Below are positions 1 to 11,505 of a stretch of DNA of 64,000 nt, piece by piece. Positions within the stretch are counted from its first letter, which is position 1. Each line of letters begins with the position of its first letter. Made by a program: the position numbers and the translations under genes. This DNA comes from Cyrtodaria siliqua (taxonomy: Eukaryota; Mollusca; Bivalvia; Adapedonta; Hiatellidae), in the NCBI GenBank assembly GCA_037043455.1, contig JAWPHD010008233.1, forward strand, positions 53,726 to 117,725. The letters run 5' to 3'. The notes beneath the pieces are model-generated. The model worked only from the letters and a program-made list of their open reading frames with translations. It was not told the origin of the DNA and ran no database searches.

Positions 1-510
1 TGGTGGCCATCTTGAATTTCCGGCTGACCTGAAGTTTTGCTAGGATCAATTAGACATCAAGGGCAACATTCGTGTGAAGTTTCATGAAAATCCGTCAAGT
101 AGTTTCAGAGGAGTAGTCGCTACAAGTTTTCATTATATAACTCTATGTAAACAAAGATGGCCGCTGGCAGCCATGTTTAACGTTGAATCAAAATAATTTT
201 CGACAAGGATCAACATCATGTCATACTGATCATTTTAGGAAAAGACGCATATCAATATCACCTATAGTTTTCAAGAAGTAGTCGCTACAAACTTGTTTTT
301 TAAAAACCTATTTTTAGATTTGGCGGCCATCTTGGATTTGACATCAACATGAATTTTTGCTAGGATCAACTAGACTTCATTGGCAACATTTCTGTTAAGT
401 TTCATGAAAATCCATTCAGTAGTTTCAGAGGAGTAGTCGCTACAAAAAAAAAGTTTACGGACGGACAGACGCACGGCATAAGCTCTGCTGATCTCTGATC
501 AGAAGAGCTA
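1..510 (+). mobile_element. Helentron-like tandem-repeat element, 3' part (copy 1)
   Basis: The window opens inside an array of about 320-bp units, each with the words GTAGTCGCTACA, GGCCATCTTGAATTTCC and TGTAAACAAAGATGG. The array ends in a short GACGGACAGACG run and the hairpin CTCTGCTGATC-TCT-GATCAGAAGAG (483-507), then CTAAAAAA. A terminal hairpin followed by CTRR is the known Helitron-type 3' end. The 5' part lies outside the window. Full copies are at 15903, 22918 and 27204. Confidence 0.7.
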
Positions 511-599
511 AAAAAACTAAACATACAAGAACCTATTGTTATTGTTGTGTTTTATTTGCTGTGTTAAATTAATATCTTTTTCTTTTTTTGTACTATAGG

Positions 600-712
600 T
601 CACACCTCCAGCATCTACAAAAGTGATGGGGACAAGTGGGAACAAATAGTGAACAGTGTAAATGACAAAATCAGGAAGTTAAGAAAAGGAGTATATAAAA
701 TTCTGAATTAAA
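600..712 (+). CDS. Possible terminal exon of an unidentified gene
   Basis: A pyrimidine-rich tract ending TACTATAG (about 588-599) looks like a 3' splice site. It is followed by an open frame of about 37 codons reading GHTSSIYKSDGDKWEQIV and then a basic stretch with KIRKLRKG, closed by TAA near 710. The exon lies between a Helentron-like element and the left 6.4-kb element, so any upstream exons are outside the window. I do not recognise the protein; a basic C-terminal tail would suit many transposon proteins. It could also be chance. Confidence 0.3.
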
Positions 713-752
713 GAAAAGAGAGACTCGGTTGCTCTTGAGGCTTTTGTCATAA

Positions 753-1048
753 CAAATATGAAAAATTTTGTTAATTTTAATATTTGTCTATTATACTTAC
801 GACAACATTACAATTGCAAGATACTCAACTTGCCTTAATCCACGAACGGAAAAACTTCCCCAAATACCCTTCCCGGGACTCCCGGCACCAAGGGCGCCGC
901 CAAATACACCCGTACAAGCAAGAGTCACACAGAGTTACTTCCTCTTTCCGCAAATAAGTCCTAAATTAAGGAGGGGTGGGTAGTTAATGTTGTCGTAAGT
1001 ATAATAGACAAATATTAAAATTAACAAAATTTTTCATATTGGTCTATA
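753..1048. repeat. Short TIR element at the outer end of the left copy
   Basis: A stretch of about 290 bp has long terminal inverted repeats. It starts ATGAAAAATTTTGTTAATTT and runs into TTACGACAACATTACAATTG (from 802); the far end is the inverse of this, finishing near 1040. Its left interior (804-956) reappears inverted at 7018-7170 at the opposite end of the 6.4-kb unit. It therefore looks like an internally deleted relative inserted beside, or fused to, the long element. The same arrangement closes the right copy. Confidence 0.65.
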
Positions 1049-2449
1049 GATAGCTTACGACAACATTACAATTGCGACTTTAACACAATGAGCTGGGGTG
1101 GTACAATGTAACCTGTTATGAGTGCCCGAATATGTAAAGGGGATTTGAACAACTCTGAACAACAAGTAACAAAGCACGCTCAAACCTGCTCTAATTACAA
1201 GAAATTAAAGCAGACGAGAGCATGAACCCAAGCAACTTACACTCACCATAGCGTAATCTGGGATCCTGACTGGCGATACAGCCAGTAGGAGGAGCCTCTA
1301 AAACTTCTTAGATGGGCAGATGAACGTTACAAGGTGAATATGGCAACCTCATAAGTCCTTCAATTCGTTCAAGGACAATAAGTCCACCACCATCTAAAAT
1401 TATAATCGGCAATTTCAAGCTAATCCATGGAACAGAAAATTTTTTGTATTACATAGATCATTTAAATAAGTATCGACCCCCTGATTCAATACTTAAAATA
1501 ACAGCTTCATAACTGAGCTGTAAATGTAACTATGAACACCAGATAACTGTGTGAAGCATAGAATACTATGAACAATACAATATGTATAACCCAAACACCT
1601 TTGGAACATAGTGGTATGAAGTGCTTACAAACCAAGATAAGCAAAATAATAAATAAAACTGCAACCGATTTGTATGCCCAAAGTTACAGACTTGGGCAAG
1701 GCCAAGTCAGCTAACTGGCAGAGCAGCACAACCCCATGACTGACTGGGTAGTAAGAACTGGACCCAGTGAAAAATTATTTAAGATAGAATCTAACAAATA
1801 ATTTGTGAATTTTAAGAATATAAAGGCTCTGACTTTAGTAGCCTTATTGGAGTTGCATTAGGTATACACCCAGACAAAACCAAACAGATTGTTACTGGAA
1901 TATCCCCAGAAGGGGTTAAACGAGATCCCTTTAGTAGCATGAGCCTGATGACACTTCAGTTCCTAGAATGGGCTCACTAAATCTGAGCCACAAGGCTAAA
2001 AGAAGATAGTCTAAAGGGTAGTCTATCTAAGATTAACCGAAAAGTTCAAAGGAGGGCCGGAGAACAGAAGTCAAACAGGCCAAAAAGAGCCACTTTAACT
2101 TCTAAGTATTCTAAACTAAGAAGGGGAGTGATATAAGCTCAAAGTGGGAAACAAGAAAAAACCCAACTCCGACTGCGGTGGGAGTGTAACAAACAATGCG
2201 TTACACTTATTCTAACCAGCTAAACCTCTGTGACCTCAGAGTAGCCCAGTGAAGGACCTCCTAGAGGTACAATTGTGTGAGCAACTATTACAGAAACTGA
2301 AGTCTGAAGATGTAGTTTGAATCGACAAACGTGAGGTTGCATACTGATTCCGAATGAATCAGTGGCAGAGGTAGACTGTAAAACCTGATATAAACCCCGC
2401 TTAGGGAAGAAATCAAGATGGACAGAAGTGCTGCCCGTACGAACTGCGA

Positions 2450-2650
2450 CGCCCGTAAAGCAGGCGTAATATTGATAACTAAACCAGGCGTAATTTTGAT
2501 GGTGACCAGGCGTACAGGTGGTTTTGATAAGAATGTAGAAACCAGGCGTAAAATGAGGCGTAATATGTAATTGAGTCCGTCTGGCCAAAAACCAGGCATA
2601 AATAAAACCAGGCGTAAATAGAGCCAGGCGTAAATAAACCAGGCGTAAAT
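2450..2650 (-). repeat. Dispersed ACGCCTGG motif array (left copy)
   Basis: The octamer CCAGGCGT, or a one-base variant, recurs about nine times in 200 bp at irregular spacing, usually as AAACCAGGCGTAAAT. The mirror array is at 58398-58600. Irregular spacing separates it from an ordinary satellite; no function is evident. Confidence 0.6.
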
Positions 2651-3997
2651 AATAAAAGAATTTATTTATTCAGGGCAACACACCTAGTTAGTGAACAAAC
2701 CTACCATGTGGCCCTCTAAGCCAAACTGAGAGATCCTTAGACATGCATTTAGGGCAGCTCTACGAAACCCCTAGACCACGGCAGAATGTCCCCTTGAATG
2801 TGGCTGTGTATGGGCACGCACCCCCCCCCCCCTTGTTCTGACCAAGGCAGAATGTCACCTTGAATGTGGTTGTGCACACGCATTCACCCGCAATTCTGTG
2901 TTCTAGTAAAAGATCTAGCCGAAAAGAAACTGTGTTTCCATACGAATGTGGCATATAGAACCAATAAATAAATAGATGCCAGATGTATCTCAAACTGCCT
3001 GAAGGAAAGACTTCAAAAAGAGAAGTCCGGCTCTTATGGCATAATTAATGTACGGATTAGAAGCCGGGTCTAACAATAGTATAGCCTACCATCATGTTAG
3101 GAACTTACTCATACTGATAGACCTACTCTCTAAACTGATAGAAAACAAGGAGAATGTATCCTGGTTCTAGCAATATTAAACAGGAGGGGGTATGAAAAAC
3201 AAATACGCCAACTATCATCAGTACCCCTAGGGCTAATGGAGAACGAACCCTGGCACTACAGCCCATTAACTGTATGACTGTATGGAGAAGTGGGAGGGGT
3301 AAGGAATCTAGAAACTGGACAATGATCTTAGCTGCAAGAAAAGGAGTGTTATGTCCTGCAACCGCATCTAATAAGCTACACAAGGAACGCAACCCCAGAG
3401 GTAAGAGATGAATGACGAAGAACTCCATCAGACAAGGCTTAGTCAGAGGAACCGCGAACAAACCCACTTAGGGTTGAGGATAGCGGCTTTGAAGCCGATT
3501 ACTCCGAACTTACTGAAACTGCCTAACAGGTGTAAACCGGGGGCGGAGAGCAGCCCGTGCTTGGCTGCCCGCTCATTAGTACCGTCGCCTTCGCTTTGCA
3601 GCTCAGGCTCTGGAGGTACCCCGTGGAGATTTAAGCGGTACAGAAGGAGACCTTAATCAACCCTAGGGTAATCCCAAAACCCCACAGGTGTATCAGTGAG
3701 AAAACACGCATAATACACTCGTGCTAAGGCTCTGGTGAAAATAAGTTTTTCTAATAAGAAAATCCTTATATTCACGACAAACCAAAAATGATTCTATTAA
3801 TAACTTATTATGTACTCTAACCTTGATACTTAAGCAGCAAAACATAATGCGCTAAAACAGAGACGACAAAAGGTCAACAGCGGCATTATGTCTGTCGATA
3901 TTTCACAAGTGTAACACAAACAATGAAATATAAGGTATATCATAATATCCACAAAAAAAAACACAAAAAAAAAACAACAACAAGATGCCAGTTGTCT

Positions 3998-4143
3998 TTG
4001 TGGCTGGTATGGGACACGTAAAACCGGACTCCTCCCTTACAGGGCGAAAGCTCTATCAACTGAGCTAACCGGGACACCATCATAAAACAGAGGTGAGTGG
4101 CAGTGATATCAAGTAAGAGACTAACCACTCAGCCACGGAAGTC
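3998..4143 (-). repeat. Two tRNA-derived segments (left copy)
   Basis: This is the reverse complement of 56905-57053, described there: a Ser-type A-box segment followed by a Tyr-like segment with a CTGTAAG anticodon loop. Both are degenerate and look like SINE or tRNA-pseudogene pieces, not working genes. Confidence 0.5.
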
Positions 4144-5383
4144 CCCCATATCAACTTACCAGCAAAAGGAAGACTCAGCCAGCAACTGCATGTGCAAATG
4201 AATAAAACAGCATCTGCCACTGTAATTAATTTATATAACTTACCTCAAAAAAGGTGGTGATATACATGTACATAGATATCATTAACTTTTCAAATTAGAG
4301 GCACACAGAGCAAAGTAGCCGGGTATTAGATAGATACTAGTATACAATATTAGTAAAAGTATTCATATTAGCCTGGTAGAAAGGTTTAAGTAGCAGGGCG
4401 AATTAACCGCCTACCTCTTAATGACACCCCTTGATATAAATACTACCGGCGCTAAATAAAATAAATGCTCATATACCTGCAAGTCTGATGAGCATAATCC
4501 ATAGACTGGCAATAATCATCTTAGTCCTGCCACAAACAGTACTCAACAAGGCGATAGGACAAGTTGAATTAGGTGTCCTGATAAGGAAAACCATATACAG
4601 AAAGAAATAAACTGATTTACTTCTTAAGACTGTGGCTACAATTAACGCTGAAACCTATGCACGTTATGGCGAAGGCCATGAATTCTTACCCTAATCATTA
4701 GAGTATGACGGAGAAGCCGTAGTCACTTACATCATCCTTGATATTCTTGTGACGGAACTCGACAGCAGGTATCGACTTCTATCGAGGTTACCTGCAAAAC
4801 AAGTTCTGTAGTTAAGTCCGTAAGGACAGAAAAGAACAAAGTAATTCACTAAGAATCTTTAGTTTAAGACAAGTATCAGATTCCTGTAGTGGTTATAAAG
4901 CAAACCATGAGAGGAAATACTTTAAATTGAATACTCTTAACGCTTTTTGTAAACGCCGAGATATTCAAAGATATAAAAGCATTAAATAAGTTTCTAAAAT
5001 CGAGAACATAGGTAGACAATGCTTAAGAAGTGTTTACAAATGTTGCAACAACTTGGAAAAAAGGGTAATTCTGTTCGACAAAAGAATGAATTCTATTTGA
5101 GAATAGAATACCACCAGGCCTGCTATTAATCAGAATCAGAGATAAGACTTCGATAATTTACCTTCTCTGATGTAGATGGCCTGTATAGAGCGCCCTGTCA
5201 GTAGGAAGATATGACTTCCCTATGAATTAAAAAGGCCTTTCCCAGTAGGGAGCACCGTCTAGGAAAGTATGATTTCCTAAAGAGGTCTCAGTCCTATTGA
5301 TGGTAAGTGTTTCTGACACCACACTGAAAAGGAAGAACAAGGAAAGTGTCTCTGACACATTTTACTAGTATGTTAAAAGTATG

Positions 5384-5489
5384 TGTCAGAAGTGGGATCT
5401 GAAACCACGTGTAAGGTCGTGGACCAGAACACTCGTTTATGAAGGTATAACCTTGAGTCTGGCGCATTAGACCATTCGGCCCTCCTGAC
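5384..5489 (-). pseudogene. tRNA-Leu(CAA)-like pseudogene with intron (left copy)
   Basis: This is the mirror copy of 55653-55758, with the same acceptor stem, anticodon stem-loop and 22-bp intron. Details and defects are given under the right copy. Confidence 0.6.
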
Positions 5490-6262
5490 AGGTAATCCAT
5501 ATGTTTATCTTTATTTCTTAATTGCTATCATATGATTTGATTACCTGTTAGTTCAATGTCATGTTCACATTGTTATGAATATTACAATAAAATATTCTAT
5601 TCTATTCTATTTAATCTGTGATTATACAACACGTAAGAAATTATAATAACAGATAATTGTGACCCATGACAGAAACTTCCCTTACATGTGAGTACCAACA
5701 CATAAACCTAAGTCCTCTTCCCATACCATAGAAAGAAGTCTTATTTAGCTTCCCTCCAGACAACTAGTCTGGATTTTATACTAGCAGAGACCTTCAGAAG
5801 AGACTATATCCTTCGTTAGGTGGCCCTAACCATAACAACGGTATTGAATACAGTAAGAATACCGTAAGAATACCCTTTCGGCCCTAGGCCGTGCTTAAAA
5901 GCATAAATTTCAGCTGAGGAAGTATTACCTGAGCTGTCTCTAGACAGGTGACGGTTGCTCCTAGACCGCCCTCTGTGTGTTGACTCTCTGAAAGGTGACC
6001 TGGAGGAGTGAATGGAATCTGTTTTGAGGACCTTCAGATTACCCATGAGGCAGAGAGTTTGTAGTCGGCGTGACCCCCGCACTACCTGGTAGCTTGAGCA
6101 GGAGTGGGTGGGGTACGGGACTTTCTTTAGTGAGCGCAAGATAGTCGACGTCGTTCATTGACTGAGCTAAGCGGGCTATTTGGTTGTCTCCAAGCGAATG
6201 CGACCACTCCAACAGTGTACCCACGAGGTAGAGAGTTATCTGAGTCACCATGGTCCCCCGGA

Positions 6263-6560
6263 CAGGAGTGGGTGGGGTATGGGACTGCATATGGCTGGGT
6301 TGGGGGACATCACCGATAGTAGGTCAGGACTTCGTACGGGTGATGTTTCCAATCCCTGGGAGTCCGGACGGGCCGTAGTGGGCTAGGGCCCGACTCCCCA
6401 TTGATGTTTCCTTCACAGGAGTGGGTGGGGAATGGGACTGCATATGGCTGGGTTGGGGGACATCACCGATAGAAGGTCAGGACTTCGTACGGGTGATGTT
6501 TCCAATCCCTGGGAGTCCGGACGGGCCGTAGTGGGCTAGGGCCCGACTCCCAATTAGACT
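6263..6560 (-). repeat. Duplicated 153-bp unit (left copy)
   Basis: The segment containing GGACTGCATATGGCTGGG and GGGAGTCCGGACGGGCC occurs twice, 153 bp apart (6283 and 6436). It is markedly more GC-rich than its surroundings. The mirror pair is at 54591-54890. Confidence 0.75.
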
Positions 6561-7190
6561 AAGGTCCCACTCCCCATTGCTGTTACTGAAATATAGAAAA
6601 TAACAGCAGAAGGTGTTCTAAAAGCACCAACTGTGATTATATAACAAACAACACGAACCCAATAATATAAGAAAACTATTTACTGGAGTGTTGACACGAG
6701 TAGGAGGGGTGTCTACGTTCCGGTGTCAAATTCAAAACTTCTAATAGAAGTTAAAAGCTATTTTTCGACAGAATTTACAAATGTTGGTAAACCGGAAGTA
6801 GATAGCATATGGTTGTTTACGAATTGCGGTCTGATTAACTGCGTAAAGAACAAAAGCCGGTGTAAAAAACACCAATTACGATCATAAACTCGTAAGAAAA
6901 TAACATATGGGAAGTAAAATTAAAGTAATAAAACAATTAAAACCATTTGTTACGTGGAAAAAGACAAATATTTTGAGACCGTCGATTTATCGCGTTCTTT
7001 ACCGATGACGCCACGACGGAAAGAGGAAGTAACTCTGTGTGACTCTTGCTTGTACGGGTGTATTTGGCGGCGCCCTTGGTGCCGGGAGTCCCGGGAAGGG
7101 TATTTGGGGAAGTTTTTCCGTTCGTGGATTAAGGCAAGTTGAGTATCTTGCAATTGTAATGTTGTCGTAAGCTATCTATAGACCAATTTG

Positions 7191-8216
7191 TATTTTTCAG
7201 TTATCTTTGTACATGAGTGTATTTTAAACACAAGTGTTGTTTTTTCTGTTGTTGTTTTTTAAATCAAGTAACTCTTAAATACTATTAGAGAGGTTAATTA
7301 TTACACTAACATTAAATTGATATAGTTTATCAAAGATTTCTAAAAGCATTTAAAAGTACCGGTAATCGTGTTCTTTCAAGTTGCACTGAAAAATGTAAGT
7401 ATAAACTTTTAATTTAAATTAAACTACCCTATAAACATTGTTACATTGTCTTCCAGGGACATCTCATTTTGTAACCTTCTCTTGTTGAGTTAATGTTATG
7501 AGGAGAGCAATACCTGTTTGAAAAATTCAGTTTATTTTCGACAATCACTTCATTTTTGTTTTTAGACTTTGTCTGGATGGCTAAAATTCTGTACTGTTGA
7601 TTTTTATGAATATTGAGTTCTGCTCAACCAGGGGCTAGCGGTAGCTAGCATATTTCACTACTGCTCATGAACAGTCTGTCAAACCGAGACTGCATTATTT
7701 TGCATTTGTTGTGCTCGGCCGTTTCCAAAGGTCCATTATTATACTCTTTTTTTGGTATAATTTACCAATAATTTTTGTTCTGTCAAGAATGATATAAGGA
7801 TTTTAAATAGGATCATGTATTGGGTTGAGATGAGGATATTCCAGTTCAAATTTATTGTTTTTATCAGATGCAATGTTTCTACGTATCTGCAGTGATACAG
7901 AGCTTTAAAATATCCTAATCACAATGGAATACTCCCGACTGGTTTCTTATCGTGTATGCACACATACCACGAAGATGTTTTTGTTTTGTTTTCTTTCATG
8001 TAAATATGTTGATTTAAAATCATTTTAGAACGAGGTGATTAAACATGATTTTTAATAGCACGCTGTCAAACTAGCATTTAATAGCACGCTGTCAAACTAG
8101 CAAAAAAATCAATTGAGCATATAAAAATATTTCTAATTTACAGTGATATTTATATATCTTGTCTTTTAAAATGACAAAGGGGAAGGAAACTCATAGATTG
8201 CTCATGTTTTTTCTTT
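7191..8216. other. Intergenic; dispersed repeat at about 7560-7770
   Basis: No gene is seen. The stretch from TGGATGGCTAAAATTCTG to about 7770 resembles two pieces inside the 4.7-kb duplication (44490-44580 and 44783-44890), sharing TTCTGTACTGTTGATTTTTA and GTTTCCAAAGGTCCATTAT, but in a different order. A short direct repeat, TAATAGCACGCTGTCAAACT, occurs twice at about 8055-8100. Confidence 0.5.
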
Positions 8217-8529
8217 AGGCACAACAAAAACATAGGTGTGTTTCCTATTGCATGCTCTTAAAAAAAATAGGGTCAGTAGGTAGGCATTTTTATTTTATTT
8301 TTTTTTGGAGCAAGATATTGTGAGATTCTACGTGTATTTATCCCATAAACCCCATACAAGTTGATGATACAGCTGAAAGTTGCTCTGTGATGTCAGTTTA
8401 CCTCGATATATTGTGATAAATCATTATTCAGAACAAATCAAAAAAAAAATCATAAAAGTTTTAGGGTCGTTCCCTTAAAAATAGGGTCGGTCGGGCCACC
8501 AGAAACACAGGTATGTTTTTGTTTGGCCT
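8217..8529. mobile_element. MITE, about 310 bp, TIR starting AGGC
   Basis: The ends are imperfect inverted repeats of about 29 bp: AGGCACAACAAAAACATAGG on the left, and on the right AGGCCAAACAAAAACATACC when read inward. A second copy at 38083-38355 shares the interior (CTATTGCATGCTCT, AAACCCCATACAAGTTGATG, TTTACCTCGATATATTGTG). There is no ORF, so it is non-autonomous. Confidence 0.7.
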
Positions 8530-9194
8530 GATCTTCCTGCCTGGCCTGTACTCTCTTTGAAAGGAATTCAAAATATTTAGCATATACTAGTACAAGAAAA
8601 GGGTGTAATGCATTCAAGCCCTTTCTTCATCATCAGGTCACACTTCTTGAAGAAGAAGAATTGATGAAAGAATTTCATATACAATCTGCAAGAATTATAA
8701 TCATATATAATTATGCAATGGTGAGTCAATATTACAGGGCAAATTTGCTACCACCTTAATTAGGGCAATTCCCCTCTCATATGATATATGAAAAAAAATA
8801 TTTGTTTCATATTTGTGTAAATTCATCAATTTTTTTAATTTTGTGCAGTATGCATGTTTTGAGCAGAGTAATACTGCTCCACTAAGAGAAAAAACACTTC
8901 ATATGTCATAAAAAAGTGTTTATTTGATATTTTATCTGTGTTTTTGCTCTACTGATCAAAGATTAGCAGAGCTGCTTATATATGATATGGTGCAGCATCT
9001 GCCTGTAAACTTCTTTTGTGGCGACTACTCTCACGAAACTACTGGTTGGATTTTCCTGAAAATTTAATGAGTGTTGCCTTTTATGTCTAGTTTCTTGCTG
9101 CCCTACAAGATGCTTTGAAACATTTGTAATTTATTTTTAGCTGGAACATAGGCTTTGTTTTACAAAGTCTCCACTTTTCTTCTGTTAGAAATTT
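8530..9194. other. Intergenic, nothing recognised
   Basis: AT-rich sequence without a credible ORF. About 9010-9070 holds a faint piece of the Helentron-like repeat (GTGGCGACTACTC, ACGAAACTACTGG). Confidence 0.4.
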
Positions 9195-9545
9195 GCTGAT
9201 TTCCAGCGGAATTTCACTGATATTCCAGTGAAATCAAGAGGAATCCCAGTGGTATTCCAGAGGAATTCCATTGACAATACCAGTGGTATTCCACTGATAT
9301 TCACAGAAATCAGTGGTTTTCAGTGGAAAACCAGTGGTATTCAATGGAATACCAGTGGTATTGTATTCAATGGAATACCAGTGTTAAATTTCGCCAGAAT
9401 TTCATTGCAATTCCAGTGGAAATACCAGAGACTATTCCACTGGAATAATGTCGGTATTTCAGTGTTTATACCACTGGCATTTCAATGTAATTCTGGCAAA
9501 ATGTACCACTGGATTCCACTGGAATGGTCACTGGTATTCCAGTTT
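9195..9545. repeat. Palindrome-rich satellite (CCAGTGGTATTCCACTGGAAT type)
   Basis: About 350 bp is built from alternating CCAGTGGTATT and TTCCACTGGAAT words with a period near 20 bp. The words are reverse complements of one another, so the tract can fold on itself. The forward open frame across it (9228-9548) is a by-product of the repeat and is not called as a gene. Confidence 0.75.
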
Positions 9546-9731
9546 TAATTTTCTCTGGGGTTAGCTAGGAATTACCCAATACGACACCATATACATGCAT
9601 ATGATACATATATTATCGACCTGCTAGATTCAGGAGCTGGAATTTATCTGGCTTTGGATCATTGGCTGTCATGTTCATGCTTAGCTGTTAAAATCATAGC
9701 TCTTATGGTTTCACGCTACCTTTATGAATAA

Positions 9732-10296
9732 GAATTTAAGTAGAATTGAATTGAATGTTGTTTAACGGCTCATCAACACAGTATAGGTTATTTAGAGCCG
9801 CGCCAGAGAGAGGGGTAGGATACATAGGAATCCGGGAACCTGCCCTACTCTTATTATCAAATAGATTCCTATGGTTCTTTAACGTGCTCGGAGGATAGAC
9901 CGATACACGGGACCGCCCGGTTTACGTCCCCATCCGTCAGACGAGGCTTAGGGAATGTGTCTTGCCCAAGAATTGAATTGAATTGGATTTTATAGTCGCA
10001 CCAACAGCTAAGGTTATATGGCGACTTTCCAGCTTAGAACCACCGACGTTCCGCAAGCCAGCTGGATAGCTTCCTCACATAAAGATTCCTAGGCCCCTGA
10101 GGGATCGAACCTACAGCGGTGAGGGGTAAGTGATTGCAAGTCAGAGACTCTAACCACTCGGCCACGGACGCCCCTGTCTTGCCCAAAAACACACCGACGG
10201 AACTCAGTGGCACCACGGAGGATTAAACCCGGGGCCTCCGGCTACAAATCCGCCGCACTACTGACTGCGCCACGCTAACCCTTCGAATTTAAGTAG
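9732..10296 (-). mobile_element. tRNA-derived SINE (type B) with 13-bp target duplication
   Basis: GAATTTAAGTAGA stands at 9732-9744 and again at 10284-10296, bounding the insertion. On the minus strand the right end is tRNA-like: an A-box-type segment TGGCGCAGTCAGTAGTGC and a B-box-type GGGTTTAATCC. The body contains GGGACGTAAACCGGGCGG and TTAAACAACATTCAATTC, also seen at 42703-42790. A second SINE sits inside it (9958-10186). Confidence 0.85.
9958..10186 (-). mobile_element. tRNA-derived SINE (type A) nested in SINE B
   Basis: TGTCTTGCCCAA at 9958-9969 and 10175-10186 is the target duplication. The minus-strand head reads GTCCGTGGCCGAGTGGTTAG (Ser/Leu-type A box) with GGTTCGATCC as B box, and the tail ends TATAAAATCCAATTCAATTC. 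The same SINE, about 60 bp longer, occurs at 46055 and 50757. Confidence 0.9.
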
Positions 10297-10389
10297 AGTA
10301 CATAACAGTTATGTAAGATTGCCTCTGTTGTACTCGCTTGACTCTTACAGTCACTTCACTATGGTATGTTCTACTGACTGTTTACTATT

Positions 10390-10680
10390 AAGGAAAAAAT
10401 ACCTCTACACTCATATGACATCAGAGGGTCACATGCGGGCTGCAGTTGGAGCTGATTCGGCACAACCATCATTGCATGAAACGAGAAAGGTGATGGACGA
10501 AAAGGAGAAGAATCGTACATTGCAGCTTTAAAAACTGCGTACTGACTAGCAGTTGAGGAAGTCCCAAACAGAAATACCCATCACTTCTGAATCTACAGCG
10601 AGAGAATGGCTCTAAAGATATTTGCAACTACAAAGGGGAGGGAATTCTATCAAAGAATCACCGTGGTCATTTAATCTACT
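10390..10680 (+). pseudogene. hAT-type transposase pseudogene, 5' exon
   Basis: Conceptual reading across stops gives TSEGHMRAAVGADSAQ and then, in a second frame, KTAY-LAVEEVPNRN. In the ZNF862/C17orf113-like branch of hAT proteins a segment of this kind (kTAYwlAkEeiP) lies between the N-terminal zinc finger and the RNase H-like core. At least two stops and a frame change are present, so this exon is dead. It is followed in the expected order by the exons at 11287, 11997, 13370, 13806 and 14559. Family assignment is by recognition only. Confidence 0.5.
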
Positions 10681-11286
10681 TCTGACTGCAATGAATGAGG
10701 TACCATATGAAGACGATAATGAAGTTATCAACTTCAGAAGCTATATTTATTATATTTATTTATTAGTCAAACCTGTATCATGAAACTACACAATATGTAA
10801 GCGTAACCTACCATCTAAATGTAAAATGTATTTGATATATTATCAAAGGCTATGCCTAACACGATATGCTTTTGTTACACGGGTCATCACATTGTTAGGT
10901 TATTTCGAGCCGCCCTAGAGAGAGAAGGGTGCATAGGTGACTGCGGACCGTGCCCTTCTCTTACTATCTAATATATTGCTCTGATTTCTTGCGTCATTAT
11001 CTGACAAGACTACATTAAGGACATACAGAAGTAACCCAGTGCCAGTGTCAAGCTCGAACCTGTGAGTCCGGGTCTAACATGCTATCCACTCTTACATTGG
11101 AAAACCAACATCCTTGAAGCCCTCTTAGAATTTCTAATACTGTTAATTACAGTTAACGACTGAGTATTACTGATGAACATGTTTAAATACTGGTGTTTCA
11201 ATAAGCAAGATGCCTGTAAAATGCCATGACCAAAAGATATAGCAATTTAAACTGTTAACGATTATAATTCATAACGTATGTTGCAG

Positions 11287-11505
11287 GTACTTGTGAAAAG
11301 AACCGTCCTGTGTTTAAAGAGAGCACCATTTATAGCAGTTGAGTTAGACGAATCAACCGATCGTTCCAGCGAGAAGCACGTGGTTTTCACTGTTCGATTC
11401 CTTGCTGGGGAGTCAGTAATAACCACCATCTCAGACGGTAAGGCAGTGACCATCTATCGCTGTCTGGAGAGTGTATTTGATGCATACGGCATAGAAACAA
11501 AGAAG
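11287..11505 (+). pseudogene. hAT-type transposase pseudogene, core exon with DESTD motif
   Basis: A TTGCAG acceptor precedes it and AAG/GTAAG follows. The exon reads FIAVELDESTDRSSEKH, then VVFTVRFLAGESV and SDGKAVTIYRCLESV. The DESTD block is the first catalytic-aspartate region of hAT-like transposases of the ZNF862 type (known from the family). This exon is open from splice site to splice site and is the best preserved part of the locus. Confidence 0.7.

Larger units (their letters stand above)
753..7190 (-). mobile_element. 6.4-kb inverted element, left copy
   Basis: This block is the reverse complement of 53951-60298 along its whole length, with few differences. Corresponding positions sum to 61051 in the outer half and 61141 in the inner half because the left copy carries about 90 bp more near 5200-5290. 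Both copies end in CAAAT-type tips: the outer tip reads CAAATATGAAAAATTTTG and the inner tip, read inward, CAAATTGGTCTATAGATAGC. A core CTTACGACAACATTACAATTGC follows near each end. I see no transposase or reverse-transcriptase motif. Contents are tRNA-derived segments, direct repeats and short motif arrays, which fits a large non-autonomous element. No convincing target duplication is visible. Confidence 0.75.
1043..7190 (-). repeat. Long TIR element inside the left copy
   Basis: ATTGGTCTATAGATAGC plus the core CTTACGACAACATTACAATTGC at about 1041-1079 is matched by its exact inverse at about 7149-7187. These are perfect inverted termini of roughly 38 bp. Beyond the core the two ends differ: the left continues GACTTTAACACAATG and the right, read inward, continues AAGATACTCAACTTGCC. 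Confidence 0.65.

Noticed and set aside
9228..9548. 106-codon ORF over the satellite
   Set aside because: Its repetitive protein follows the 20-bp DNA repeat; no start context or domain.
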